From contig JAWQEG010000526.1 of assembly GCA_033782935.1 (NCBI GenBank), positions 273,501-337,500 of the forward strand: a DNA stretch of 64,000 bases, written 5' to 3'. The DNA is from Petrolisthes cinctipes. Its lineage: Eukaryota > Arthropoda > Malacostraca > Decapoda > Porcellanidae. The position numbers and the translations under genes are program-made. How positions within the stretch are numbered: position 1 is the stretch's first letter; each line of letters begins with the position of its first letter. This document shows, one piece after another, positions 9,917 to 23,511 of the stretch. Below the pieces are notes generated by a model that was not told where the DNA came from, searched no databases, and saw nothing but the letters and a program-made list of their open reading frames with translations.

Positions 9917-12900
9917 TTTTTAGCCTATATTTTGAAAATATTCTAGCACTGTGTAGGCATGTACAGATTGCTTCTGGGACCCCAAAATATTGAATTTTCG
10001 GGTGTTTTGAGCCTGAATTTGAGATATAAACGGGTACAGAAGATACATGCACATATTGACTTTCGGCATCTAAAATATCGATTTTCAGCATGTTTTGGGC
10101 CTGAATTTTGAAAATAATCTAACACGGAGTAGGCATGTACAGATACCTTCTGGGACCTCTAAATATCGAATTTTCGGATGTTTTGAGCCTGAATTTGAGA
10201 TATAAACGGGTACTGAAGATGCATGCAGATATCGACTTTTGTGCACCTAAAAGATTGATTTTCAGTATGTTTTGAGCATGTATTTTGAAAATACTCTAAC
10301 ACGGAGTAGGCATGTACAGATCGCTTCTGGGACCCCTAAATATCGAATTTTCGGGTGTTTTGGGACTGAATTTGAGATATCGGCTTTTTCGCACCTAAAA
10401 GATCGATTTTTAGCATGTTTTTAGCCTATATTTTGAAAATATTCTAGCACTGAGTAGGCATGTACAGATTGCTTCTGGGACCCCAAAATATTGAATTTTC
10501 GGGTGTTTTGAGCCTGAATTTGAGATATAAACGGGTACAGAAGATACATGCACATATTGACTTTGGGCATCTAAAATATCGATTTTCAGCATGTTTTGGG
10601 CCTGTATTTTGAAAATACTCTAACACTGAGTAGGCATGTACAGATTGCTTCTGGGACCCCAAAATATTGAATTTTCGGGTGTTTTGAGCCTGAATTTGAG
10701 ATATAAACGGGTACTGAAGATGCATGAACATATCGACTTTTGTGCACCTAAAAGATCGATTTTCAGTATGTTTTGAGCATGTATTTTGAAAATACTCAAA
10801 CACGGAGTAGGCATGTCCAGATCGCTTCTGGGACCCCTAAATATCGAATTTTCGGGTGTTTTGGGACTGAATTTGAGATATCGACTTTTTGGCACCTAAA
10901 AGATAGATTTTTAGTATGTTTTTAGCCTATATTTTGAAAATATTCTAGCACTGAGTAGGCATGTACAGATTGCTTCTGGGACCCCAAAATATTGAATTTT
11001 CGGGTGTTTTGAGCCTGAATTTGAGATATAAAAGGGTACAGAAGATACATGCACATATTGACTTTGGGCATCTAAAATATCGATTTTCAGCATGTTTTGG
11101 GCCTGAATTTTGAAAATAATCTAACACGGAGTAGGCATGTACAGATACCTTCTGGGACCTCTAAATATCGAATTTTCGGGTGTTTTGGGACTGAATTTGA
11201 GATATCGATTTTTTGGCACCTAAAATGTCGATTTTTAGTATGTTTTTAGCCTATATTTTGAAAATATTCTAGCACTGTGTAGGCATGTACAGATTGCTTC
11301 TGGGACCCCAAAATATTGAATTTTCGGGTGTTTTGAGCCTGAATTTGAGATATAAACGGGTACAGAAGATACATGCACATATTGACTTTGGGCATCTAAA
11401 ATATCGATTTTCAGCATGTTTTGGGCCTGTATTTTGAAAATACTCTAACACTGAGTAGGCATGTACAGATTGCTTCTGGGACCCCAAAATATTGAATTTT
11501 CGGGTGTTTTGAGCCTGAATTTGAGATATAAACGGGTACTGAAGATGCATGCACATATCGACTTTTGTGCACCTAAAAGATCGATTTTCAGTATGTTTTG
11601 AGCATGTATTTTGAAAATACTCTAACACGGAGTAGGCATGTACAGATCGCTTCAGGGACCCCTAAATATCGAATTTTCGGGTGTTTTGGGACTGAATTTG
11701 AGATATCGACTTTTTGGCATCTAAAAGATCGATTTTTAGCATGTTTTTAGCCTATATTTTGATAATATTCTAGCACTGAGTAGGCATGTACAGATTGCTT
11801 CTGGGACCCAAAATATTGAATTTTCGGGTGTTTTGAGCCTGAATTTGAGATATAAACGGGTACAGAAGATACATGCACATATTGACTTTGGCACCAAAAA
11901 TATCGATTTTCAGCATGTTTTGGGCCTGAATTTTGAAAATACTCTAACACGGAGTAGGCATGTACAGATCGCTTCTGGGACCCCAAAATATCGAATTTTC
12001 GGGTGTTTAGGGCCAGAATTTGAGATATAAACGGGTACAGAAGATGCATGCACATATCGACTTTTGGGCACCTAAGAGATCGATTTTCAGTATGTTTTTG
12101 GCCTGTATTTTGAAAATACTCTAACACGGAGTAGGCATGTACAGATACCTTTTGGGACCTCTAAATATCGAATTTTCGGGTGTTTTGGGACTGAATTTGA
12201 TATATCGATTTTTTGGCACCTAAAATGTCGATTTTTAGCATGTTTTTAGCCTATATTTTGAAAATATTCTAGCACTGTGTAGGCATGTACAGATTGCTTC
12301 TGGGACCCCAAAATATTGAATTTTCGGGTGTTTTGAGCCTGAATTTGAGATATAAACGGGTACAGAAGATACATGCACATATTGACTTTGGGCATCTAAA
12401 ATATCGATTTTCAGCATGTTTTGGGCCTGTATTTTGAAAATACTCTAACACTGAGTAGGCATGTACAGATTGCTTCTAGGACCCCAAAATATTGAATTTT
12501 CGGGTGTTTTGAGCCTGAATTTGAGATATAAACGGGTACTGAAGATGCATGCACATATCGACTTTTGTGCACCTAAAAGATCGATTTTCAGTATGTTTTG
12601 AGCATGTATTTTGAAAATACTCTAACACGGAGTAGGCATGTACAGATCGCTTCTGGGACCCCTAAATATCGAATTTTCGGGTGTTTTGGGACTGAATTTG
12701 AGAAATCGACTTTTTGGCACCTAAAAGATCGATTTTTAGCATGTTTTTAGCCTATATTTTGAAAATATTCTAGCACTGAGTAGGCATGTACAGATTGCTT
12801 CTGGGACCCCAAAATATTGAATTTTCGGGTGTTTTGAGCCTGAATTTGAGATATAAACGGGTACAGAAGATACATGCACATATTGACTTTGGGCATCTAA

Positions 12901-15900
12901 AATATCGATTTTCAGCATGTTTTGGGCCTGTATTTTGAAAATACTCTAACACTGAGTAGGCATGTACAGATTGCTTCTGGGGCCCCAAAATACTGAATTT
13001 TCGGGTGTTTTGAGCCTGAATTTGAGATATAAACGGGTACTGAAGATGCATGCACATATCGACTTTTGTGCACCTAAAAGATCGATTTTCAGTATGTTTT
13101 GAGCATGTATTTTGAAAATACTCTAACACGGAGTAGGCATGTCCAGATCGCTTCTGGGACCCCTAAATATCGAATTTTCGGGTGTTTTGGGACTGAATTT
13201 GAGATATCGACTTTTTGGCACTTAAAAGATAGATTTTTAGTATGTTTTTAGCCTATATTTTGAAAATATTCTAGCACTGAGTAGGCATGTACAGATTGCT
13301 TCTGGGACCCCAAAATATTGAATTTTCCGGTGTTTTGAGCCTGAATTTGAGATATAAACGGGTACTGAAGATGCATGCAGATATCGACTTTTGTGCACCT
13401 AAAAGATTGATTTTCAGTATGTTTTGAGCATGTATTTTGAAAATAATCTAACACGGAGTAGGCATGTACAGATCGCTTCTGGGACCCCTAAATATCGAAT
13501 TTTCGGGTGTTTTGGGACTGAATTTGAGATATCGGCTTTTTGGCACCTAAAAGATCGATTTTTAGCATGTTTTTAGCCTATATTTTGAAAATATTCTAGC
13601 ACTGAGTAGGCATGTACAGATTGCTTCTGGGACCCCAAAATATTGAATTTTACGGTGTTTTGAGACTGAATTTGAGATATAAACGGGTACAGAAGATACA
13701 TGCACATATTGACTTTGGGCATCTAAAATATCGATTTTCAGCATGTTTTGGGCCTGAATTTTGAAAATAATCTAACACGGAGTAGGCATGTACAGATACC
13801 TTCTGGGACCTCTAAATATCGAATTTTCGGGTGTTTTGGGACTGAATTTGAGATATCGACTTTTTGGCACCTAAAATGTCGATTTTTAGCATGTTTTTAG
13901 CCTATATTTTGAAAATATTCTAGCACTGTGTAGGCATGTACAGATTGCTTCTGGGACCCCAAAATATTGAATTTTCGGGTGTTTTGAGCCTGAATTTGAG
14001 ATATAAACGGGTACAGAAGATACATGCACATATTGACTTTGGGCATCTAAAATATCGATTTTCAGCATGTTTTGGGCCTGTATTTTGAAAATACTCTAAC
14101 ACTGAGTAGGCATGTACAGATTGCTTCTGGGACCCCAAAATATTGAATTTTCGGGTGTTTTGAGCCTGAATTTGAGATATAAACGGGTACTGAAGATGCA
14201 TGCACATATCGACTTTTGTGCACCTAAAAGATCGATTTTCAGTATGTTTTGAGCATGTATTTTGAAAATACTCTAACACGGAGTAGGCATGTACAGATCG
14301 CTTCAGGGACCCCTAAATATCGAATTTTCGGGTGTTTTGGGACTGAATTTGAGATATCGACTTTTTGGCATCTAAAAGATAGATTTTTAGCATGTTTTTA
14401 GCCTATATTTTGAAAATATTCTAGCACTGAGTAGGCATGTACAGATTGCTTCTGGGACCCAAAATATTGAATTTTCGGGTGTTTTGAGCCTGAATTTGAG
14501 ATATAAACGGGTACAGAAGATACATGCACATATTGACTTTGGGCACCAAAAATATCGATTTTCAGCATGTTTTGGGCCTGAATTTTGAAAATACTCTAAC
14601 ACGGAGTAGGCATGTACAGATCGCTTCTGGGACCCCAAAATATCGAATTTTCGGGTGTTTAGGGCCAGAATTTGAGATATAAACGGGTACAGAAGATGCA
14701 TGCACATATCGACTTTTGGGCACCTAAGAGATCGATTTTCAGTATGTTTTTGGCCTGTATTTTGAAAATACTCTAACACGGAGTAGGCATGTACAGATAC
14801 CTTCTGGGACCTCTAAATATAGAATTTTCGGGTGCTTTGGGACTGAATTTGAGATATCGATTTTTTGGCACCTAAAATGTCGATTTTTAGCATGTTTTTT
14901 AGCCTATATTTTGAAAATATTCTAGCACTGTGTAGGCATGTACAGATTGCTTCTGGGACCCCAAAATATTGAATTTTCGGGTGTTTTGAGTCTGAATTTG
15001 AGATATAAACGGGTACAGAAGATACATGCACATATTGACTTTGGGCACCAAAAATATCGATTTTCAGCATGTTTTGGGCCTGAATTTTGAAAATACTCTA
15101 ACACGGAGTAGGCATGTACAGATCGCTTCCGGGACCCCAAAATATCGAATTTTCGGGTGTTTAGGGCCAGAATTTGAGATATAAACGGGTACAGAAGATG
15201 CATGCACATATCGACTTTTGGGCACCTAAAAGATCGATTTTCAGTATGTTTTTGGCCTTTATTTTGAAAATACTCTAACACGGAGTAGGCATGTACAGAT
15301 TGCTTCTGGGACCCCAAAATATTGAATTTTCGGGTGTTTTGGGACTGAATTTGAGATATCGACTTTTTAGCACCTAAAAGATCGATTTTTAGCATGTTTT
15401 TAGCCTATATTTTGAAAATATTCTAGCATTGAGTAGGCATGTACAGATTGCTTCTGGGACCCCAAAATATTGAATTTTCGGGTGTTTTGAGCCTGAATTT
15501 GAGATATAAACGGGTACAGAAGATACATGCACATATTGACTTTGGGAACCAAAAATATCGATTTTCAGCATGTTTTGGGCCTGAATTTTGAAAATACTCT
15601 AACACGGAGTAGGCATGTACAGATCGTTTCTGGGACCCCAAAATATCGAATTTTCGGGTGTTAAGGGCCAGAATTTGAGATATAAACGGGTACAGAAGAT
15701 GCATGCACATATCGACTTTTGGGCACCTAAAAGATCGATTTTCAGTATGTTTTGAGCATGTATTTTGAAAATACTCTAAAACGGAGTAGGCATGTACAGA
15801 TCGCTTCTGGGACCCCTAAATATCGAATTTTCGGGTGTTTTGGGACTGAATTTGAGATATCGACTTTTTGGCACCTAAAAGATCGATTTTTAGCATGTTT

Positions 15901-16216
15901 TTAGCCTATATTTTGATAATATTCTAGCACTGAGTAGGCATGTACAGATTGCTTCTGGGACCCCAAAATATTGAATTTTCGGGTGTTTTGAGCCTGAATT
16001 TGAGATATAAAAGGGTACAGAAGATACATGCACATATTGACTTTGGGCATCTAAAATATCGATTTTCAGCATGTTTTGGGCCTGAATTTTGAAAATAATC
16101 TAACACGGAGTAGGCATGTACAGATACCTTCTGGGACCTCTAAATATCGAATTTTCGGGTGTTTTGGGACTGAATTTGAGATATCGATTTTTTGGCACCT
16201 AAAATGTCGATTTTTA
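9917..16216 (+). repeat. Large superunit copy A (about 6.3 kb)
   Basis: It matches copy B at an offset of 6,305, drifting to 6,302 and then 6,306 through small indels, and the part from about 10.9 kb on matches copy C. Shared private markers include GACTTTCGGCATC (10,061 and 16,366), CGGCTTTTTCGCACC (10,381 and 16,686) and a pair of 1-bp deletions near 11.81 and 11.89 kb that recur in B. Unit order by marker spacing is 501, 501, 324, 501, 499, 501, 501, 325, 324, 501, 500, 502, 501, 324. Confidence 0.87.
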
Positions 16217-19200
16217 GTATGTTTTTAGCCTATATTTTGAAAATATTCTAGCACTGTGTAGGCATGTACAGATTGCTTCTGGGACCCCAAAATATTGAAT
16301 TTTCGGGTGTTTTGAGCCTGAATTTGAGATATAAACGGGTACAGAAGATACATGCACATATTGACTTTCGGCATCTAAAATATCGATTTTCAGCATGTTT
16401 TGGGCCTGAATTTTGAAAATAATCTAACACGGAGTAGGCATGTACAGATACCTTCTGGGACCTCTAAATATCGAATTTTCGGATGTTTTGAGCCTGAATT
16501 TGAGATATAAACGGGTACTGAAGATGCATGCAGATATCGACTTTTGTGCACCTAAAAGATTGATTTTCAGTATGTTTTGAGCATGTATTTTGAAAATACT
16601 CTAACACGGAGTAGGCATGTACAGATCGCTTCTGGGACCCCTAAATATCGAATTTTCGGGTGTTTTGGGACTGAATTTGAGATATCGGCTTTTTCGCACC
16701 TAAAAGATCGATTTTTAGAGGCCTATATTTTGAAAATATTCTAGCACTGAGTAGGCATGTACAGATTGCTTCTGGGACCCCAAAATATTGATTTTCGGGT
16801 GTTTTTGAGTCCTGAATTTGAGATATAAACGGGTACAGAAGATACATGCACATATTGACTTTGGGCATCTAAAATATCGATTTTCAGCATGGTTTTGGGC
16901 CTGTATTTTGAAAATACTCTAACACTGAGTAGGCATGTAACAGATTGCTTCTGGGACCCCAAAATATTGAATTTTCGGGTGTTTTTGAGCCTGAATTTGA
17001 GATATAAACGGGTACTGAAGATGCATGAACATATCGACTTTTGTGCACCTAAAGATCGATTTTTCAGTATGTTTTGAGCATGTATTTTGAAAATACTCTA
17101 ACACGGAGTAGGCATGTCCAGATCGCTTCTGGACCCCTAAATATCGAATTTTCTGGTGTTTTGGGGACTGAATTTGAGATATCGACTTTTTGGCACCTAA
17201 AAGATAGATTTTTAGTATGTTTTTAGCCTATATTTTGAAATATTCTAGCACTGAGTAGGCATGTACAGATTGCTTCTGGGACCCCAAAATATTGAATTTT
17301 CGGGTGTTTTGAGCCTGAATTTGAGATATAAAAGGGTACAGAAGATACATGCAATATTGACTTTGGGCATCTAAAATATCGATTTTCAGCATGTTTTGGG
17401 CCTGAATTTTGAAAATAATCTAACACGGAGTAGGCATGTACAGATACCTTCTGGGACCTCTAAATATCGAATTTTCGGGTGTTTTGGGACTGAATTTGAG
17501 ATATCGATTTTTTGGCACCTAAAATGTCGATTTTAGTATGTTTTTAGCCTATATTTTGAAAATATTCTAGCACTGTGTAGGCATGTACAGATTGCTTCTG
17601 GGACCCCAAAATATTGAATTTTCGGGTGTGTTTTTGAGCCTGAATTTGAGATATAAACGGGTACAGAAGATACATGCACATATTGACTTTGGGCATCTAA
17701 ATATCGATTTTCAGCATGTTTTGGGCCTGTATTTTGAAAATACTCTAACACTGAGTAGGCATGTACAGATTGCTTCTGGGACCCCAAAATATTGAATTTT
17801 CGGGTGTTTTGAGCCTGAATTTGAGATATAAACGGGTACTGAAGATGCATGCACATATCGACTTTTGTGCACCTAAAAGATCGATTTTCAGTATGTTTTT
17901 GAGCATGTATTTTGAAAATACTCTAACACGGAGTAGGCATGTACAGATCGCTTCAGGGACCCCCTAAATATCGAATTTTCGGGTGTTTTGGGACTGAATT
18001 TGAGATATCGACTTTTTGGCATCTAAAAGATCGATTTTTAGCATGTTTTTAGCCTATATTTTGATAATATTCTAGCACTGAGTAGGCATGTACAGATTGC
18101 TTCTGGGACCCAAAATATTGAATTTTCGGGTGTTTTGAGCCTGAATTTGAGATATAAACGGGTACAGAAGATACATGCACATATTGACTTTGGCACCAAA
18201 AATATCGATTTTCAGCATGTTTTGGGCCTGAATTTTGAAAATACTCTAACACGGAGTAGGCATGTACAGATCGCTTCTGGGACCCCAAAATATCGAATTT
18301 TCGGGTGTTTAGGGCCAGAATTTGAGATATAAACGGGTACAGAAGATGCATGCACATATCGACTTTTGGGCACCTAAGAGATCGATTTTCAGTATGTTTT
18401 TGGCCTGTATTTTGAAAATACTCTAACACGGAGTAGGCATGTACAGATACCTTTTGGGACCTCTAAATATCGAATTTTCGGGTGTTTTGGGACTGAATTT
18501 GATATATCGATTTTTTGGCACCTAAAATGTCGATTTTTAGCATGTTTTTAGCCTATATTTTGAAAATATTCTAGCACTGTGTAGGCATGTACAGATTGCT
18601 TCTGGGACCCCAAAATATTGAATTTTCGGGTGTTTTGAGCCTGAATTTGAGATATAAACGGGTACAGAAGATACATGCACATATTGACTTTGGGCATCTA
18701 AAATATCGATTTTCAGCATGTTTTGGGCCTGTATTTTGAAAATACTCTAACACTGAGTAGGCATGTACAGATTGCTTCTAGGACCCCCAAAATATTGAAT
18801 TTTCGGGTGTTTTGAGCCTGAATTTGAGATATAAACGGGTACTGAAGATGCATGCACATATCGACTTTTGTGCACCTAAAAGATCGATTTTCAGTATGTT
18901 TTGAGCATGTATTTTGAAAATACTCTAACACGGAGTAGGCATGTACAGATCGCTTCTGGGACCCCTAAATATCGAATTTTCGGGTGTTTTGGGACTGAAT
19001 TTGAGAAATCGACTTTTTGGCACCTAAAAGATCGATTTTTAGCATGTTTTTAGCCTATATTTTGAAAATATTCTAGCACTGAGTAGGCATGTACAGATTG
19101 CTTCTGGGACCCCCAAAATATTGAATTTTCGGGTGTTTTGAGCCTGAATTTGAGATATAAACGGGTACAGAAGATACATGCACATATTGACTTTGGGCAT

Positions 19201-22200
19201 CTAAAATATCGATTTTCAGCATGTTTTGGGCCTGTATTTTGAAAATACTCTAACACTGAGTAGGCATGTACAGATTGCTTCTGGGGCCCCAAAATATTGA
19301 ATTTTCGGGTGTTTTGAGCCTGAATTTGAGATATAAACGGGTACTGAAGATGCATGCACATATCGACTTTTGTGCACCTAAAAGATCGATTTTCAGTATG
19401 TTTTGAGCATGTATTTTGAAAATACTCTAACACGGAGTAGGCATGTCCAGATCGCTTCTGGGACCCCTAAATATCGAATTTTCGGGTGTTTTGGGACTGA
19501 ATTTGAGATATCGACTTTTTGGCACTTAAAAGATAGATTTTTAGTATGTTTTTAGCCTATATTTTGAAAATATTCTAGCACTGAGTAGGCATGTACAGAT
19601 TGCTTCTGGGACCCCAAAATATTGAATTTTCCGGTGTTTTGAGCCTGAATTTGAGATATAAACGGGTACTGAAGATGCATGCAGATATCGACTTTTGTGC
19701 ACCTAAAAGATTGATTTTCAGTATGTTTTGAGCATGTATTTTGAAAATAATCTAACACGGAGTAGGCATGTAACAGATCGCTTCTGGGACCCCTAAATAT
19801 CGAATTTTCGGGTGTTTTGGGACTGAATTTGAGATATCGGCTTTTTGGCACCTAAAAGATCGATTTTTAGCATGTTTTTAGCCTATATTTTGAAAATATT
19901 CTAGCACTGAGTAGGCATGTACAGATTGCTTCTGGGACCCCAAAATATTGAATTTTACGGTGTTTTGAGCCTGAATTTGAGATATAAACGGGTACAGAAG
20001 ATACATGCACATATTGACTTTGGGCATCTAAAATATCGATTTTCAGCATGTTTTGGGCCTGAATTTTGAAAATAATCTAACACGGAGTAGGCATGTACAG
20101 ATACCTTCTGGGACCTCTAAATATCGAATTTTCGGGTGTTTTGGGACTGAATTTGAGATATCGACTTTTTGGCACCTAAAATGTCGATTTTTAAGCATGT
20201 TTTTAGCCTATATTTTGAAAATATTCTAGCACTGTGTAGGCATGTACAGATTGCTTCTGGGACCCCAAAATATTGAATTTTCGGGTGTTTTGAGCCTGAA
20301 TTTGAGATATAAACGGGTACAGAAGATACATGCACATATTGACTTTGGGCATCTAAAATATCGATTTTCAGCATGTTTTGGGCCTGTATTTTGAAAATAC
20401 TCTAACACTGAGTAGGCATGTACAGATTGCTTCTGGGACCCCAAAATATTGAATTTTCGGGTGTTTTGAGCCTGAATTTGAGATATAAACGGGTACTGAA
20501 GATGCATGCACATATCGACTTTTGTGCACCTAAAAGATCGATTTTCAGTATGTTTTGAGCATGTATTTTGAAAATACTCTAACACGGAGTAGGCATGTAC
20601 AGATCGCTTCAGGGACCCCTAAATATCGAATTTTCGGGTGTTTTGGGACTGAATTTGAGATATCGACTTTTTGGCATCTAAAAGATAGATTTTTAGCATG
20701 TTTTTAGCCTATATTTTGAAAATATTCTAGCACTGAGTAGGCATGTACAGATTGCTTCTGGGACCCAAAATATTGAATTTTCGGGTGTTTTGAGCCTGAA
20801 TTTGAGATATAAACGGGTACAGAAGATACATGCACATATTGACTTTGGGCACCAAAAATATCGATTTTCAGCATGTTTTGGGCCTGAATTTTGAAAATAC
20901 TCTAACACGGAGTAGGCATGTACAGATCGCTTCTGGGACCCCAAAATATCGAATTTTCGGGTGTTTAGGGCCAGAATTTGAGATATAAACGGGTACAGAA
21001 GATGCATGCACATATCGACTTTTGGGCACCTAAGAGATCGATTTTCAGTATGTTTTTGGCCTGTATTTTGAAAATACTCTAACACGGAGTAGGCATGTAC
21101 AGATACCTTCTGGGACCTCTAAATATAGAATTTTCGGGTGCTTTGGGACTGAATTTGAGATATCGATTTTTTGGCACCTAAAATGTCGATTTTTAGCATG
21201 TTTTTTAGCCTATATTTTGAAAATATTCTAGCACTGTGTAGGCATGTACAGATTGCTTCTGGGACCCCAAAATATTGAATTTTCGGGTGTTTTGAGTCTG
21301 AATTTGAGATATAAACGGGTACAGAAGATACATGCACATATTGACTTTGGGCACCAAAAATATCGATTTTCAGCATGTTTTGGGCCTGAATTTTGAAAAT
21401 ACTCTAACACGGAGTAGGCATGTACAGATCGCTTCCGGGACCCCAAAATATCGAATTTTCGGGTGTTTAGGGCCAGAATTTGAGATATAAACGGGTACAG
21501 AAGATGCATGCACATATCGACTTTTGGGCACCTAAAAGATCGATTTTCAGTATGTTTTTGGCCTTTATTTTGAAAATACTCTAACACGGAGTAGGCATGT
21601 ACAGATTGCTTCTGGGACCCCAAAATATTGAATTTTCGGGTGTTTTGGGACTGAATTTGAGATATCGACTTTTTAGCACCTAAAAGATCGATTTTTAGCA
21701 TGTTTTTAGCCTATATTTTGAAAATATTCTAGCATTGAGTAGGCATGTACAGATTGCTTCTGGGACCCCAAAATATTGAATTTTCGGGTGTTTTGAGCCT
21801 GAATTTGAGATATAAACGGGTACAGAAGATACATGCACATATTGACTTTGGGAACCAAAAATATCGATTTTCAGCATGTTTTGGGCCTGAATTTTGAAAA
21901 TACTCTAACACGGAGTAGGCATGTACAGATCGTTTCTGGGACCCCAAAATATCGAATTTTCGGGTGTTAAGGGCCAGAATTTGAGATATAAACGGGTACA
22001 GAAGATGCATGCACATATCGACTTTTGGGCACCTAAAAGATCGATTTTCAGTATGTTTTGAGCATGTATTTTGAAAATACTCTAAAACGGAGTAGGCATG
22101 TACAGATCGCTTCTGGGACCCCTAAATATCGAATTTTCGGGTGTTTTGGGACTGAATTTGAGATATCGACTTTTTGGCACCTAAAAGATCGATTTTTAGC

Positions 22201-22520
22201 ATGTTTTTAGCCTATATTTTGATAATATTCTAGCACTGAGTAGGCATGTACAGATTGCTTCTGGGACCCCAAAATATTGAATTTTCGGGTGTTTTGAGCC
22301 TGAATTTGAGATATAAAAGGGTACAGAAGATACATGCACATATTGACTTTGGGCATCTAAAATATCGATTTTCAGCATGTTTTGGGCCTGAATTTTGAAA
22401 ATAATCTAACACGGAGTAGGCATGTACAGATACCTTCTGGGACCTCTAAATATCGAATTTTCGGGTGTTTTGGGACTGAATTTGAGATATCGATTTTTTG
22501 GCACCTAAAATGTCGATTTT
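16217..22520 (+). repeat. Large superunit copy B (about 6.3 kb)
   Basis: Direct tandem copy of A. The join with A lies between 16,217 (A carries TAGCATG, this copy TAGTATG) and about 16,366 (first shared private marker). From about 20.2 to 22.5 kb the match to A is nearly perfect, whereas 16.7-20.2 kb is spoiled by many 1-bp indels. Confidence 0.85.
16715..20195. other. Indel-rich patch (possible assembly error)
   Basis: Compared with the corresponding part of copy A (about 10.4-13.9 kb) there are many 1-3 bp indels and one 8-bp deletion. Examples: TTTTTAGAGGCCTAT (16,715), ATATTGATTTTCGG (16,786), GTGTTTTTGAGTCCTG (16,801), CATGGTTTTGGG (16,889), CATGTAACAGATT (16,936), CTTCTGGACCCC (17,128), TTTTGAAATATTC (17,233), ATGCAATATTGAC (17,351), GGTGTGTTTTTGAGCC (17,625), GCATCTAAATATCG (17,694), GGGACCCCCTAAAT (17,957). 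I count about 17 between 16.7 and 18.0 kb, then sparser ones near 18.79, 19.11, 19.77 and 20.19 kb. Most are homopolymer-length changes. They fall to background after 20.2 kb. Confidence 0.8.
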
Positions 22521-23511
22521 TAGTATGTTTTTAGCCTATATTTTGAAAATATTCTAGCACTGTGTAGGCATGTACAGATTGCTTCTGGGACCCCAAAATA
22601 TTGAATTTTCGGGTGTTTTGAGCCTGAATTTGAGATATAAACGGGTACAGAAGATACATGCACATATTGACTTTGGGCATCTAAAATATCGATTTTCAGC
22701 ATGTTTTGGGCCTGTATTTTGAAAATACTCTAACACTGAGTAGGCATGTACAGATTGCTTCTGGGACCCCAAAATATTGAATTTTCGGGTGTTTTGAGCC
22801 TGAATTTGAGATATAAACGGGTACTGAAGATGCATGCACATATCGACTTTTGTGCACCTAAAAGATCGATTTTCAGTATGTTTTGAGCATGTATTTTGAA
22901 AATACTCTAACACGGAGTAGGCATGTACAGATCGCTTCAGGGACCCCTAAATATCGAATTTTCGGGTGTTTTGGGACTGAATTTGAGATATCGACTTTTT
23001 GGCATCTAAAAGATCGATTTTTAGCATGTTTTTAGCCTATATTTTGATAATATTCTAGCACTGAGTAGGCATGTACAGATTGCTTCTGGGACCCAAAATA
23101 TTGAATTTTCGGGTGTTTTGAGCCTGAATTTGAGATATAAACGGGTACAGAAGATACATGCACATATTGACTTTGGGCACCAAAAATATCGATTTTCAGC
23201 ATGTTTTGGGCCTGAATTTTGAAAATACTCTAACACGGAGTAGGCATGTACAGATCGCTTCTGGGACCCCAAAATATCGAATTTTCGGGTGTTTAGGGCC
23301 AGAATTTGAGATATAAACGGGTACAGAAGATGCATGCACATATCGACTTTTGGGCACCTAAGAGATCGATTTTCAGTATGTTTTTGGCCTGTATTTTGAA
23401 AATACTCTAACACGGAGTAGGCATGTACAGATACCTTTTGGGACCTCTAAATATCGAATTTTCGGGTGTTTTGGGACTGAATTTGATATATCGATTTTTT
23501 GGCACCTAAAA
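22197..23511 (+). repeat. 1,325-bp tandem duplication, left copy
   Basis: Units of 324 + 501 + 500 bp. The sequence recurs at an offset of 1,325 bp up to about 24,836, including private variants (TTTTGATAATATTC, ATATAAAAGGGTAC, CTTCAGGGACC, ACCTTTTGGGACC). Confidence 0.87.

Noticed and set aside
16715..18000. A distinct, rapidly evolving monomer subfamily
   Set aside because: Substitutions are not raised. The changes are almost all single-base indels in homopolymers, which fits sequence error better than divergence.
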